From: Aphelenchoides besseyi
Taxonomy: Eukaryota; Nematoda; Chromadorea; Rhabditida; Aphelenchoididae
Direction of reading: 5' to 3'
DNA: 64,000 nt
NCBI GenBank assembly: GCA_024699855.1
Contig: JAMPIQ010000002.1
Coordinates: 10,912,001 to 10,976,000, forward strand
The notes beneath the pieces were generated by a model that had not been told where the DNA came from, ran no database searches, and saw only the letters and a list, made by a program, of their open reading frames with translations. Of the stretch, positions 1-13,440 are shown piece by piece. Both the position numbers and the translations under genes were made by a program. Every line of letters begins with the position of its first letter. Within the stretch, counting starts at the first letter, position 1.

Positions 1-40
1 GATCTAAAGACGTTGATATAGTTGACACATTAATACAAAA

Positions 41-3000
41 CTAACTGAATTCTTCGAGAACAAACATGTTGCCACCGTAAGTGTTACATTTCTTGATGTT
101 CGATAGCTCAATGAAATCCTAAAACTAGTGGTTAACACAACTCGACCGTTTTAGTGTCGTACTTGTCGATTAGCAAACAACAAGCGAATTCCATCGATGC
201 GAACTTGAAGCAAACCTCCTTCGCTCGTCTCGATGTCGTGAACCGGAAATTCGCCACCAAGATTTCTACCAGCAATCGTGACTTTTCCGCGTGCTGCTGC
301 TTGTTCCATTGACTTTTTCATGCAACCATACAATTGTCGACACTAGAATGAATTCAGTTAAACTTGTCCAATAATTGATAATCACTTTTCGAGTGTAAAA
401 ACGATGCATATGAACCTTATCGTCTTGTCGTCTCCAAATGCATAAAACACGAGTTCGCGGCGAGTAGGTCATGTTAACTAATCGCTCATACCACCATCGC
501 TCAGTAATTGAACCGTTAATGGCGCGAAGGATAACGGCATCATCACACACTTCAAGGAATGACATCGGTCCTTCCACACTGTCACCGATGTGCACAGCGA
601 ACGATTGTTTTTGAACGAGCCGACTACCTAACGGTCGTAGCGGAATAGCATTGGTTTGCTAAAATATTGTTAATTGGGTCTCAAGAAAGTAAAGAAATTA
701 CTGTTGCTGGAAGGTCATCCAAAAGTTGATTTATTTTGCGTGAATAGATCAGACCGATATGTGCTTTTCCCAATAAGCGACGAACTTTCTAAACGTGTGT
801 TAAATGACTGTTCAGACGTCTAAACAAACCTGTTGTAGCATTTTAACCGGGGTCCCACACATAATCATGTAAGCAGTGATGTTATGTAACAATGTTGCTA
901 ATATTCGATCTTCATCTAATTCAAGACGTTTACGTTCCGAATCACTTAATCCAGTGTAGCGATCGATCATCTCCGAAGGTTCTTGATCCATTCCAATGAT
1001 ATCGCGTTCTTTGGCGACCATGTCGAGAAATGCAACTTCCCAAAATACCATTACACTCCAAAGTGGATTGTTCACTAAAAGTAGTGTTTGTGATATTAAA
1101 TATTTGCATAAACGTGCCATTAATGAGATCTTGGAATAGAAAATGTTTCGTTGGTTCGAGTGTGCTGTTGCTTGAAGAGGATGGCGTTGATGTCTTTTGC
1201 GTAACCGGCAAGGTCTTTGGTTTTTCTACTGGTTCTTCGCGTTTAAGATGTCCATTCTCGACTTTGATCTGTGAATTCGATGCAACAGATTGAAAAACTT
1301 TTGAAACTGTTGGATTCGACGCTTGAATAGTTTCTGCATCGGCTTGTTTTGACTCATTTGATGTGGTGCTAATTGCGCTTGGTCGTGGAGGAAGTGGTGG
1401 AGCCGAAGTACGTGGTGGCAAAGGCGGAGGTACGACGGAGCTTTGAAGATTATCATGCATTGTAGTAGCTGTTTCTGGACTTGAAATTTTAGTGCTCGGT
1501 TCAGAAGATTTTGTTGATTCCGTTGGGCCATTAACTGCGATGTTGGTAACGCTTTGAACGATATTGTGATTCGAAGCTGACGGAGTACCCAACTAAAATA
1601 AACCGCTTTGTTCTGATTTGAATTTGCTTCGACATACAAGACTGGAAATCCCACTACTCGGCGTTGTTGCTTCGTTTTCGGCCCAAAAATGTGTATGAGC
1701 AATTTCGAGAACGTGAAACAATGAAGCCAAACCATCGGATATGGGACTGTTGTAGCTGTGCTCTAGACCAGCCAAACAAGCTTGTAATATCTTCAAATAG
1801 CCTTTGTATTGAGCACGTGTGAGTTGTACGCGTTGGATGAAGTCGTCTTCGCTGTAACGCACTTCCACACCGAGATTCAGTTTCTGACAAACCAACTCGC
1901 GCATTGACTCATCTTCCAACAACCGTTTTACTTTTGGCATCATAAAAACTCCAATACTCTGACCATGAAGAACTTGATCACAAACTTCGCGAATTGTCTG
2001 TTGATTTTTCCTGAATTTTCATTGGGAATCTTCTTGCTTGTTCGTGAACTTACGCTTGTTGTTGCGCAGTTACCGCAGAATTGTTGGCTTTTGTTTTGCT
2101 TTGCGTTTGATTTGCACGACGTTGCATGAAATTTTGCCCGTGTTCCATTTGATTGGCTGCTGCTTCAGCTAATGGTCTCATTGTCTTGTCGCGAATAGCT
2201 TGAGCTTTTGGTGCCGTTTTGCTGAATACTTGACTCAGGACCCCATGACTGCGTTCTGCATATCCGTTAAGTGTGTTCATGATCTGCGGTCCAAACATCC
2301 GTTCACCCGAATCACCAAAATGAAATCCCTAAATTTCACTTTGTGGTTGTCTTTTAATGTAATGGAGTACCTTTATTTTAAGCGGTGTTGGACGCGTGGA
2401 TGTTGACGAACTCGCATTCATTACTTCGAAATTGTGCGCAAAACTTCGTCTCGATTGAACCGGAGTACTATCAGAACTATCAGTTGGTCGATCGAAAGCG
2501 AATTCTCCTTTTTCATTTGATTTGATAGCAAGATTTTCGGCAAGACGAGCGATATCTGCTTCACTATTGTTTGCTGATGGCGAATTGGACGAAACGGGGC
2601 TTGACCGTCCACTACTGGCTGAGCTTTCCATTGAATGATGACTAAGACTAGACGGTAGTTGAAGCTGATTGGGTGCATGATAAACATCACAAATATCGCT
2701 GAGTGGTTTGGTAGCTTCTAAACTAATAATTATTCAGAAAACAGTTTTTAAATACCAAAATCGGGCGCATGTTCGGAAAATGGTGAGACAGTTGTCGACT
2801 CTTCAAGTTGGGAATCCAAATCACTAAACTCGTCGTCCTCTTCTGATGCACTCGCAGCCATTGCTGAACGTAAAACGCTATACGCGTCCGCCAAATTCGA
2901 ATTATCCGGATATGCCTGAAAGATATCTAATAAGTTCGCTAATTTAAACCCGAAATCTCACATTGAAATGAATAGGCATCAACGTCTCTGTGAACCATTT

Positions 3001-4902
3001 TGCTTTGTCACCAATTTGAGTTACATTTGTGATGCCATTTTGTACGCGTACATATGCTTCATTCCTCGGACAAAGCGACGATTCCGCAAAATACTCCACA
3101 CTTTGTGTTCTAATAAACGGCAAACTTAAAAACATTGAAAAAAGATCTACTTACTTGCAAAGTTCGTTAATAAACGGCGACTGAACTGGACGACTGCGAA
3201 GAAATGATTCTGCTTGAAGAGCAACGACCGGTCGTGGATACAAACGCAATGTCCGAGTATGTTCACTGAAGTTGGCAAAAACGTTTGGACTATCGAAGAA
3301 GCGAACCTAATTCAAAATTGTAAATACGATAAGGTTTACAAACCCACCATCGCTATTCGTACCGCAACGTCGATTTGATCAACATCGAGATTTAATCCGC
3401 TTGTTTGTTTTTCTGGTCTATCGACGTTTGAACGAGGACATTTACCCAATGCTCCAAGTAAATCTTCCTTAAAATTAATGTTATTGAAATTGAGAAGACC
3501 AATCATACCCTTAAATTTGTTGCTTCAGGCTCTGGAAATGCTGGAATGTCCATGTCACTTGGAATGGTAATTTCGTTCGTATCCAAATCAACCAAAATCA
3601 CATCCGAAGGTAAAGCAATTCCTTTGCACAGAAAAAACGATGCTGGAACACCGATAATAAACGGTGTTGGCGCAAGTAAAAGCTGAATTCAAAATAGTTA
3701 TGTGGGAACTAGCTTCTGTAACCTGTTCAGCCGAGTGCATAAACGATGGCAACAATGGAATAACTGGAAACATGTATTCTAATGGGTACATCAACGCAAC
3801 GAACGCCATCACACACATACTGACGGCGTTGTAATTGCGCGATTGCAAAACAATCTACAAAAAATTGTAGAACTGTACAATCGTTTGTAGTCCAACCTTA
3901 TATTCGAGCATCATTGCGGCAAGCAACTGCATTACCGTTCCTACATCCAACAATTCGAGTGGTAAGTGAATGGGAAAATCGATGAGTGTAAAACGAGTAT
4001 GATCCGGTAACGCAAACTCAATCATTGGCATGAATTCTGTGGGTAGTACTTCGAGAACCAGTTTGGTTTTGCCAGGTACAGGGATTGGAGAACTTAAGAT
4101 CATTAAAATCCACGTTTCCAATTGACGAATTTCCTGCATCACGAGTTGGGGTATTGGACCAGACCAGTGGCCAGTTATCACGCTCCAAACTGCATCTCTG
4201 CATTTTGATAAAACAGTAAAGATAGAAAATAAAAGAATGTTTACGTAGGCAATTGATTATCTGCATTGCATCGCAAGTTACACGCGTCAATTAACTGGCC
4301 GAGAAGTATGAGCAGGTCGCGGAATGTTGAGAGAAACGGATGATGACTAATAAAACACAAGGATGTTAATGAGGCATTTGGATTTTTGCTAAAATATATC
4401 ACGAACTACATGAATCAATGTGTCGTTGAACTGACCGTGGACGTGTGTCGTCGACAGTCGTTTGATGGCATTCGTTACTTAAAAAGAAATTCAACGTAAT
4501 TCCATAACGAACTTTTGCTGAATCTTTCTCAGTGAGCATAAACACAAAAGAATTTGCTTCGTTGTGAAGTTGTGGACGTTTTGATGTATGACCTAGAAAC
4601 GAATAAACCATAAGAAAAGTTCAAACTCAAATACCTATCGTAACACATCCTTCTGGCTGACAAAAAAGAGTGACATCTGTCGGAAGTTCGAAGTCCTTGT
4701 GATTGTCCGTAGGATAGCGACGTAGAATCTCTGGATTTGCAACACCCAAGAAACCCGATCGACGTCGAAGCGGTTTAATATCCTGTGGAGCGACATGAAC
4801 TCCGATTGGTGGCGCCTTTTGCAGCTTGGAATCTGCACGCCGACCGACGATGACGAGAAAATCAATGAGACGGGGACAAAGCTCCCTGCTCTTATCATCC
4901 AT
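41..4902 (-). CDS. aex-3: MADD / AEX-3-type Rab GEF (DENN-domain protein)
   Basis: Multi-exon gene on the minus strand that appears complete. The N-terminus (exon ending near 4627) carries the family signature [13 protein letters not shown] followed by [20 protein letters not shown] and FCQPEGCV, the start of the upstream DENN module. The central DENN region includes [18 protein letters not shown] (about 3920-3990). A later exon at 840-1100 has the helical [16 protein letters not shown] segment. The C-terminal exons contain [20 protein letters not shown] and, after a short intron, [15 protein letters not shown], ending at a TAG at 41-43. Proteins of this family are guanine nucleotide exchange factors for Rab3/Rab27 acting in synaptic vesicle transport and secretion. 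A Ser/Thr/Pro-rich linker with a [16 protein letters not shown] motif (near 1390-1430) looks like an SH3-binding stretch. Recognition of the family is firm; individual splice sites were not all resolved. Confidence 0.9.
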
Positions 4903-7288
4903 TAGGCATTATGGGTGGCCATTAACTGAAAATGAGTTCGGTAAAACAAACGAATCGAATAGTTGGAGTCGAATTCGCAGAATTAGCAAATGCAATGGTT
5001 CGATGGAATGAAAAGACGCGTGAGCCGTCGCTTTGACCTCTTGTACGCTCAAAATTAGGTTTTGAAAGTGGTTTGTCTCGAACTCAAACCAATGAATTGG
5101 TCATGAGTTGAAGTATGGCCGTTAGTTAACAAACGAATCACAAGGGAATATAGAAACACGCACGTATGCTATCAAAATATACAAGCAGTCATTTGCAGTT
5201 TGAGAAAAGTTTCTTGATATTGCGCGTCAAGGGATTTTCAGTCGTTTGGGAGATAGGATGCTGAGGTATACACACACATGCGATATTCTCAATGCCGTTG
5301 GCCGAGTTTTTCGGTCGTCTTTGCATGTGCGTGGAGACTCGCTTTGTCCGCCTTTGGTGTGTTCGATTTTCAATAGGACTCTCCCGTGGCCAAAGAGCAC
5401 AAACCGGCGGCATGAAAACCGAAAATGCCGAAGCTTTACCCATGAAAACAAATGCGCGAAGAAGTAAACCCGGTCGTTTCTGTGGGTCCTTGAATCTCCA
5501 AAATCTGTCTAGCCCCATTACTTATTCCATGATTCAAATGAGGAAATGACGATGCAAATCTACCGCTGCATTCCAACTTTCAACGAATGTTTCGCAAGTT
5601 GTTTGGTAAGCAGGATTGAGAGAAAGGCTTGAAAATATGTCAATAACATTTCTGACAAAAACCGTTGGTATCCAAAGCAATCGAAACATTTCGAACGAAA
5701 CTGATTTTCGACGAGGGTGTTGGGGCGGAAAGGCAACGTGACGATTTCAGCTTGAACATAAGCTCACGTCAAGTATGCATGGACGAGTAGATTATCAGTT
5801 GAATTTCAGTCGCCTTTCCGCCAACACGACAAAAACGAAAGGCCTGTCGGCTCATGCAATATGCTCCACTGGTTTTTTTGGTTCGAGCCCCACAATTCGG
5901 TGCTTGAATGGCTTGTGAGTTTAATTTTCAATTCGCACATTTTGACAGGTCCTTAAAAAGGTATTAACTGATACCATGCTTAGGACAAGTTGTTCTTTCG
6001 TATTAAAGTGATTGACCATTATGTTTACTTTGAACATTGTTTTTGAAGTGTTTTGTTTGTTCGTTCGTTCGTTGCGTTCACTTGCGAGCTTTGAATTGAA
6101 GTTTCCGTGCTGTGAAATTGGAAAATTTTTGTTTGGCGCCTTCGTTTTTAATGGTTCATTGGTTGGCATCCGGACAGCTTTTGGCAGCACAATTTCTTTG
6201 GCACAGTGGACGCCATTTCGCGAAAAGTGGCGGTCTTATCGGACAGTCAAAAATTTGACAGCTGGCGGTTCACGCAAATTTGCGGCCCAAATGTACGGCC
6301 ACTCTGTGATTCCTGCTGCGGACGCTTGGGCTATCGATTTTTGTAGAGTCGGCAGACGGCACCGAGACAGACGGACAATTCGAATGCCAAAAAGACGTCC
6401 GAGTTTCCACAGCCGGCGCAGTTGGATTTGCAAGCGAGGAATCTATGCAAATAGTCGGTCCTGCCGTCGCTTTCCGTCGGTTTTGGGGGTTTGAATGACG
6501 GAGAGCTCAACCGGCCAGCTGCCGTCCTTTTGCTCAATCGTTCTTTGCTCGCGCCCAATCGACTCGTTTTGTTTCTGTCTCATAAGCCCCGACATTCGCT
6601 TCTTGTTTCTGTTCATTTTTGTATTCGCACCGACGATCTTCGCTGCTTCTATGGTTGTTTTGATAAGCGAAATTAGGAAGCTATGTGCAGCAGTTGATTA
6701 AGTAGACGGTTGAACAGCTTTTCGGAAAATTCAAGCGGCATTGTAAGTGCGCAAGAAGCGGCACACACTCAAGTCAATGGCGCGTCGTAATGTAAAAAGC
6801 GAGGACACCACTCGAAGCGCAGTCTTTGGGATGCTGCCGCTTGTTGTTTTTAACGGTCGCTGTTTTTGGCCAACTCGTCTTCTGCTCGTGGTTGCCCCCT
6901 TATCCTTTCTCGTCATTCTCGCACTTTGCCAAAACGACCGCGTCTTATGCCCTTCTTCGCTTTTTGCGTTCGTCACTGTGCTTCAAACAGACCCGAAGCA
7001 TTTTGTTGTGTCCGCTGATTTCCAAAGTTCCGTTTTTTCAAATGTTTTACTCGCAACGACAATTGTAAGATTCTACGAATTCGAAAACCAACGGTCAACG
7101 AGCACATAATCGCGTTGTTATCATCAATACTGATCGTGATATGTGCGTTGTTGGCTGCTGGTCAATCATTCACTATTATACATTCCATCTATTCAATGGA
7201 CAGTTGCCTGGAAGGTAAGTGCGCGTAATGAGTAGTGAATAATTTATTAGAAATAAACAAATGCACATTTAGCAGCACCCGAAGTCGA
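4903..7288. other. Intergenic region without a supported gene
   Basis: Between the MADD start and the 3' end of the next minus-strand gene I see only reading frames with no recognisable motifs, no plausible exon chain and T-rich composition, including overlapping frames on both strands at 5.2-5.5 and 6.0-6.7 kb. This stretch presumably holds the upstream control region of the MADD gene. No repeats of note were seen. Confidence 0.4.
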
Positions 7289-10200
7289 TTATCTCGTCCC
7301 AACGGGACAGCAAATTCTGTACAATGAGTCGTGAGAAGTGAAGCAATCGGTGCCAATAGGACAACGATTTGGAATCCAAATTTCACTTTCAGAACCACAC
7401 GCAATTACCATGTTGTTCGTATCTCGTATCGCTGAATCTTTCGAACAAAAAGTTAGAACTAAATTTGGACTTCAATTCTTTTTGAAGTAATAAAACCACA
7501 ACCTTTTTCCTTGAAAAATCCGCGTCTTGGCGGCATAGTGTGATAAAAGCGAACTGGATCGTAAATTGGAGTTGATGACAAAGTAAGTTCACCCGAGCTG
7601 GCAATTTCAGTTCGCGCTGTTGAATCGTTGAAAGTCGCTGATGCGATTGTAGTGGATTGCTCAGTTGTCTAAAAGATGATTAGTCATTGTTTCGCTGAAT
7701 AGAAATACCGGAGGTTGTGACGTGTTTATATCAACGACGGACATAGTTGTCGGCTCGGCCATCGGAACCAATTGACTCGGCTGTTGAGCAACAAAAAGCG
7801 ATCGATGTTCTTGGGATTCGAGGTTTTCGACTGCTTGCTTGCTGATTGGAAGCTCAACGGTTTTCGTTGAGTCCGCTGCGTCATCGATCGATGAACTTGG
7901 AACTATAAAACAAATGAGAATAAACTTGACTGATTTCACCCGAAATTGGCATCGGTTGATTATATTGCGGTGTATAAGAACGTTCTCCATCTCGACGACC
8001 GATTTCAGAGATTGGTGGCATCGTTGGTGTTGACTCATCTAACGGTGTTTCGAAAACAATATCGACACTTCGTGGTGGTTCTACAAATGAAAACTAAGAA
8101 CGAACACAAAATTATACGAAACCCTTGGCCGACAGTTTATCGATGATGTTGTAATTGAAGGCCTCGTTAAGATCTGAAAGTCTTCTATCAGAGTTTTATG
8201 GCACGATCTTACGTGGTGTTGGAGCTCGTCGAATTTCGCCGGGCAAATCAAAGGGACTTTGCTGATTGAAACGAGTTTCGGGCAAACTGAAACGACTGGA
8301 TGGCTGTTCGAATGTGTTGATGTGATCGAAGGAATCGATTTGACGATCTTCTTCGGGAAGAGAATCAATTTTGCGTCCTCTGTTGTTTCCGCTTTTAGAA
8401 TTCTAGAATAGTCGGAAATAAGCGATTCAATTAAATGTCAACTGACTCCTTCATTCTCGGCGCCAAAGTCAAACGGTGATCCATTGGTTTCTTCGTCGAC
8501 GTAGGGCAACGCGGACGAGGGTCGACGACGAATTGAAGAACCGCGTAATTGTTGGAATTTGCGACGTGAATGCGGCCGAATTGCTTCGGGTACTTCACTC
8601 AAATCGTCAGCCACCAGGTAATCAGGCTCGGGAGTAGTTGACGATTGATTGGCACTTGTGCGTCGTGTTTGCGATTTTTGAGGTGAAGTAGTGGACGAAC
8701 TCACAGCAACAGCTCCGGTTTCAGGTGGAGGAGATGGAAACGCGTCGAAGTCGAACGGTGCATCATTTGCGAACTCATCAACCTTCTAAAATCAACATTT
8801 TTTGGTAAGAAACTATAAGCTACTTTTTGAACTGAAGGCTCATGTCGTACGTTCGCTGCGGATGTTGTCGTTTCATCTTCGTCTTCAACTGGCTCGTCTG
8901 CAGCTGCCTGCGTTTTCGCGATTTCAGATTTTATTTCATCCTCTGTAATTTCCAATCGTCGTTGATGAACAGCCGGTGCATCTATTGAAGCACGACTCTT
9001 AGAACCGGAAATCATTTCACTGAATTGCTGATCTTTGGCATCGTGCTCATGCAATTTTGTGCTACTCGGAGTTGCTAAGAAGTTGCTTAAAAGATTATTT
9101 AGTGGCACTAACCATTTTCCTTCTTTGATTTACTGTCTATATTAATAGATGAACCTCCGGTTTGTTCATGAAGAGAAGAACTAAATTTAAACTAAAAAGA
9201 CTGCAAAAAAGAACACTACCTAGTAAAACTATTGGAGACATTTGTAGATATGTCACTTAATTGATCTTCCGATTCTTTTCTTAACTTCTGCATTGTCGTC
9301 TGAGCCTTCAAAATCCCAGAGTTCTCGGTATTTTGAATCTGTTTTTGATCATTGGATTCCTCATCGTATTCGTCCGTAGATGTGTGAGGAAACATGGTTT
9401 CTGTGTTGTTTGCATCACTAGGCGTTGGATTTGCCTTTGTTCCAACTCTTTTTACGATTATCGAAGCAATTGAAGATGACGGGATTTCGGTCGTACTTTC
9501 AGTTGAATTAATTGTTATGGATAGATTGGAAGACGGTGTCGAATGTGCTGATTGTATGATATTTCCTTCATGAAGATGACTGGAAACTTTTTCGGTCGTT
9601 GATTCGATGATGCTTACAGACACAGTTGTTTCGTCAGTTGAAACAGAGGATGAAGAGGTGGTTGTTTCAAACTCAGTAGTAGTTTCTATTTGAAGCGTAC
9701 TTATCATATCATCTGATTTGTTTGATGAAGTTGTGCTTGATGAGTCAATAGTAGTAGACGAGATGTTGGAGGCTGTGGATTCTTCATCAGAGGTTGTTGA
9801 AATCTCTGTTGAGTTGTAATTTTCCGTGGTGGAGTCTTGAAATGCAACAACCGTTGAAGATGATGGAGAGCTTGCTAGTTCGTCTAATCCAACAAGTGCA
9901 GATGCCGGTTTCTTTCCAGAAATTCCCGATACAATCGAAGTTCCGTGAATCGGAAGCAAAGGTTCAAAACTCTTTGTTGATTCATCAGTTTTTGTGCTTT
10001 CTTGCAAACGGTCTATCAAACTGCTGATCGAAGATGTTGGAATAGTCTCTTGTGTATTCAATGGTTGCAGAGTTGGGACGACGCCAATGTCGAGCTTGTC
10101 AATTGTTGCAACTGGCAATGTTTCCAAGTCCTGAAACATATAGTCAAAATAGAAGCCAACTAATCCTTACAGTGTGAGCGTTGTTCAATGAATCACGTTG

Positions 10201-11148
10201 TTTTGCAAATGTTTGTTTAACTTTGATTATTTTTTTGGGAGAAGTGGCGATTGACGGTGTTTCTGAAAAGAAAACCAGTAAGGTTGGTTCTTGTCCATTT
10301 TGTTGACCTGTTTCTTGTGCTTCTGTGAGCGATTCGGTTGTAGTTGTCGATAAAGTGGTTGTGATAGGCAAAGTAGTGGTCTTAAGTGCTACTTCTATCT
10401 TCGCATCTTCTTCAATTAATCCTATAATTGCAGATAGTTGACAGGCTTGTTCCTTCGACATACCAATTGCGCGAGGTGTTAAATCGCAAAAACGAACGCG
10501 GAAAAAGTGTCCATCGACTGCGATTGCGTTTATGAGCATCGCTCGATTCCTTAAATGATTCGTAGAAGAATTTAAATAGGTTTCGGTTTACTCAATCTCA
10601 GTACGAAAGTTTAAGTCAAACGGCTTTCCATAGCGTTGTTCCACACAATTGATCTCGTCGCGCGTTCGTAATTTGCAACAGCCAACTTGGATTCTGCAAT
10701 TCACACAAACAGTTAGGTTACACTCAAGTGATCTACTTGGTTCCAAACAGTCGCACAAGACTCGCAACATACTCCCGAGGACCACAACTAAAATTACCGG
10801 TGTGATCCATTATTGGATCAAAGGAGTTGCTGTAACGACAATTTTCACGCTCCATTTCGGCAATTTCAGTTGGCATCCCGTTCCACGGATACAACTGAAA
10901 ACCAAAACTGCGATGTTTTCCGATGATTAAATTACCTCATTCACATTGTTGCAACTGATCGAAAACACCGTGTCCTGACGTTTCAGCCCCTGCGATTCGA
11001 CCATTCGGACACTTAGACGCTGAGCTCCAGCATTCTGTGGACATTCAATTCGAAAGTTATCGAATGGAGACGAAATCAAGGCCGAGTAGACATCCGAGAT
11101 TGTGCCCAACCATACTGCAGCTAACAGATAAAGACCACGATATCTCAT
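7289..11148 (-). CDS. Secreted Cys-containing, Ser/Thr-rich protein (possible dermatopontin-like N-terminus, lustrin-like C-terminus)
   Basis: The start is placed at the ATG (11148) opening a signal peptide, MRYRGLYLLAAVWLGTISDV. The next exons give a Cys-bearing domain: FRIECPQNAGAQRLSVRMVE, then YPWNGMPTEIAEMERENCRY, GNFSCGPREYVASLV, IQVGCCKLRTRDEINCVE and HFFRVRFCDLTPRA. The pattern of a CxxG centre, a CC pair and a late xRxC resembles dermatopontin-like domains, but the match is weak. Downstream (about 8-10.5 kb) the protein is long, acidic and very rich in Ser, Thr and Pro, as expected for an O-glycosylated extracellular stalk. The last exon (about 7289-7400) has IPNRCPIGTDCFTSH and RICCPVGT, resembling Cys-rich lustrin-type modules of nematode secreted proteins. 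Likely an extracellular matrix or cuticle-associated protein; function inferred only from composition. Internal exon chain only partly traced. Confidence 0.55.
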
Positions 11149-11162
11149 TGTTTGCAATCTCA

Positions 11163-11585
11163 ACACAACAATGCGTAACAATAGTCGTTACTTTCACTAA
11201 TCAATACACCGTCTGCACGCCAATTTTGGAATTCGTTCGGAGCACCGCCAGTAGTCGATTCAGAAAGAGAAACTTCTAAATCGAACGATAGCAAGAAAAT
11301 AAAACCGATTTCTTTTTGCAGTGAAAATTGCGGTACGATGAGCTCCGTTTTCACATTTTTCGTGCTTAACAATTGACGACATACGTTGAGAGAACAGAAT
11401 TTGCGCGAGCAGTTGTTTCTTATCATTCGAAAATCCCGTCCGTGGATCACAATGTCGAGAACAGCGCAGCATTTCATGCTCCAAGCTCACGGAACCACTC
11501 GCCAATGACTGGAAAGGTACGTCGTTGAGGAGTTCCGATTGAGCAATTAAAGTCGTCGAGATATCCATCGCCGACAACATTCGCT
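11163..11585 (-). CDS. Uncertain short coding-like region, Cys-containing
   Basis: Two overlapping minus-strand frames look coding in different parts. One (about 11585-11330) reads through LEHEMLRCSRHCDPRTGFS; the other (11477-11163) ends with ESTTGGAPNEFQNWRADGVL followed by a Cys-containing tail and stop. A short intron joining the two would give a small secreted-like protein of about 120 residues, but I could not fix the splice sites. It lies immediately upstream of the Ser/Thr-rich secreted gene on the same strand, so it could instead be a 5' exon of that gene. Family not recognised. Confidence 0.2.
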
Positions 11586-11943
11586 TTCTTCTATCATTTA
11601 GTCGTCGCAAAACAGAAATTGAATTAATCTCATTGACGGCGACACTTTTACTGTTTCTTTTATTTGCTCTCTAATTGAATAGACGTACAACAATACTTCC
11701 ATTGAACAGTAATGCTCATCTCAAAACCAGAGGTTCAATGAACACGAGCAAACTAGAGAGCTGTCTATTTCTCGTGTTGTTCTTTCGCAGCAGTGGAAAT
11801 AATCACGTTTGGTAAAATGGCCTTCTGCGCTCTTTCTGTTGAGCGCGGTAATCAGACGCAACAGTAAAAGGTAATTAACACAAATCAACGGTCTCGTGGC
11901 TTCCTTACAAGTTTTGTGCTAAATAGTTTCAGATTAGATAGAA

Positions 11944-12308
11944 ATGCTTAAGAGTTTAAGTTTCAATAACCTTTTGGCGCAACAATTGTTGGCGGCAATA
12001 ATTGCAATTTTAGCCATCTCTTCGGTTCTGGTATGTTCAATTAGGTGTTCAATGAGAGTAAAGACTTTTAGGTGGTTGCTATGCTCGCCTTTCGCTGCTA
12101 CATGCTCTACTGTCGCACTTATGACAACACTGTCACTTATCAATTACCCGCTTATCGACCACATTCACGGCAAATCAACTTGGCGCGAAAACGTCGGCGA
12201 TTGTTCTTTTGGCGTAAGAATCGAGATCTGAATGGAGCAAATGATCGTAACGATCGATCCTACAATTTTCAAACAATTTTCGAGGATCCGGATATTAGGG
12301 ACTTGTAG
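11944..12308 (+). CDS. Small single-pass membrane protein, unknown function
   Basis: Two exons. Exon 1 (11944-12030) encodes MLKSLSFNNLLAQQLLAAII and continues into a hydrophobic stretch. A 43-base intron (gtatgt...tttag) joins in phase to VVAMLAFRCYMLYCRTYDN. The product is about 107 residues: one transmembrane segment spanning the splice site, then a juxtamembrane basic run (LARKRRRLFFWRKNR) and an acidic tail ending FEDPDIRDL. By the positive-inside rule the basic tail should face the cytoplasm. I do not recognise the family. The clean splice, single hydrophobic span and charge layout argue it is real. Confidence 0.5.
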
Positions 12309-12636
12309 TCGCTGGAAAAGAGAACTTATGTATCTATTTCATCGTTCAATAAACAAGCATTTGTTGGACATTCAACTAATCGCTAATTATCCGAAACATC
12401 CGCTACCCAAAGCGATTTGTAACAAAAACCATAAACTTTGCTTCTGGAAAATAAACCAAACAAGGGCAGCCCACAAATTTAAGCTGGAGTTTCGAGATGT
12501 GTTATAGCTCATTTGATGCGCGCTGAAAAGTTGTTATTAATAGGTGATTTCTGTTTCTGCTCAACGGCACGTTCAAGAACGCTAGAACGCTTTAAAGTTC
12601 GAGTTAATTTCATTACGATTTACTTTCAGAAGTTGA

Positions 12637-12822
12637 ATGATAGGACGTGTGCTATGGTGGCCAACGGTTAAGCGGTTTACCTGCAGAAGCTCTTCGTTGG
12701 CGGATTGCGAGTTCGGATCCTTCGATTATGATTTCAAGTGCTTGCATTGCATCTACCAAAACGACTGCAAAAAGCTCGATTTGAACCCTTGCAGTCATCT
12801 ACCGTTCACTCCTTTTCCCTTC
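12637..12822 (+). other. Cys-rich coding-like fragment overlapping tRNA-like A/B boxes
   Basis: An open frame encodes a Cys-rich segment (SLADCEFGSFDYDFKCLHCI, then QNDCKKLDLNPC) preceded by a possible splice acceptor (cctgcag). The same DNA from about 12655 to 12720 contains a class-II tRNA-like A box (TGGCCAACGGTTAAGCGG) and, 30 bases later, a B-box-like GAGTTCGGATCC. The T stem and acceptor stem do not pair convincingly, so it is not called as a tRNA gene. It may be a decayed gene exon or a tRNA-derived remnant. Unit A begins about 170 bases downstream. Confidence 0.2.
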
Positions 12823-13440
12823 TGATTTCTGGATACAAAGCAGAAACTCGCACTCGACAATCGGAAGAACCGAACCTGCGACCGTCAAAAGAAGAGATCT
12901 TCTGCAAGCGGACCGCTTTCTCACTCGACTATCAGTGCACATCTCTTCCTGTTCGATTTTCGAAGACTATATTTGGTTTGACATCGGCTTCAACTTTGTC
13001 GCTTGATGGACGATTGTCTTCGTTATTGCCGACCGTTTGTCGTCGAGAAGTGTAGTCAAGATGCATTGCGTTTGGTTTCACAAATGAGTTTCTTGTATAA
13101 ACAAGAATTCCTATGAGTTGCCAATAAGCTTCTGAATGTTGTTAATTGCAACTTCTAATGCAAGTCTTGCCTGCAGAACAAATCGTATTAGACCACTCAT
13201 TATAACTTTGCGTTAACGTCGATTTGCTGCAAAGTTGAAAACTGTTGGCTTTCGAAAAACGGTTTCATTTAACATCTCACAATTCAAACGACTATTTGGA
13301 AAGTAGTCATTAAAAGCAAATTTGTGTAATCAATGTAATGTCAAGTGTTGTCCGTAACTTTTGGCACTTTGTCCACAAAAGCATCCTGAAAACCTTGTGA
13401 CCAATAATCCGCACTGGTCAGCTTGGTCATTTGAACCGAA

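Noticed and set aside
5189..7110. Several 60-160 codon frames on both strands
   Set aside because: They overlap each other on opposite strands, have no recognisable residues and no splice partners.
12655..12722. Calling a tRNA gene
   Set aside because: The acceptor and T stems do not pair and no convincing anticodon loop is present.
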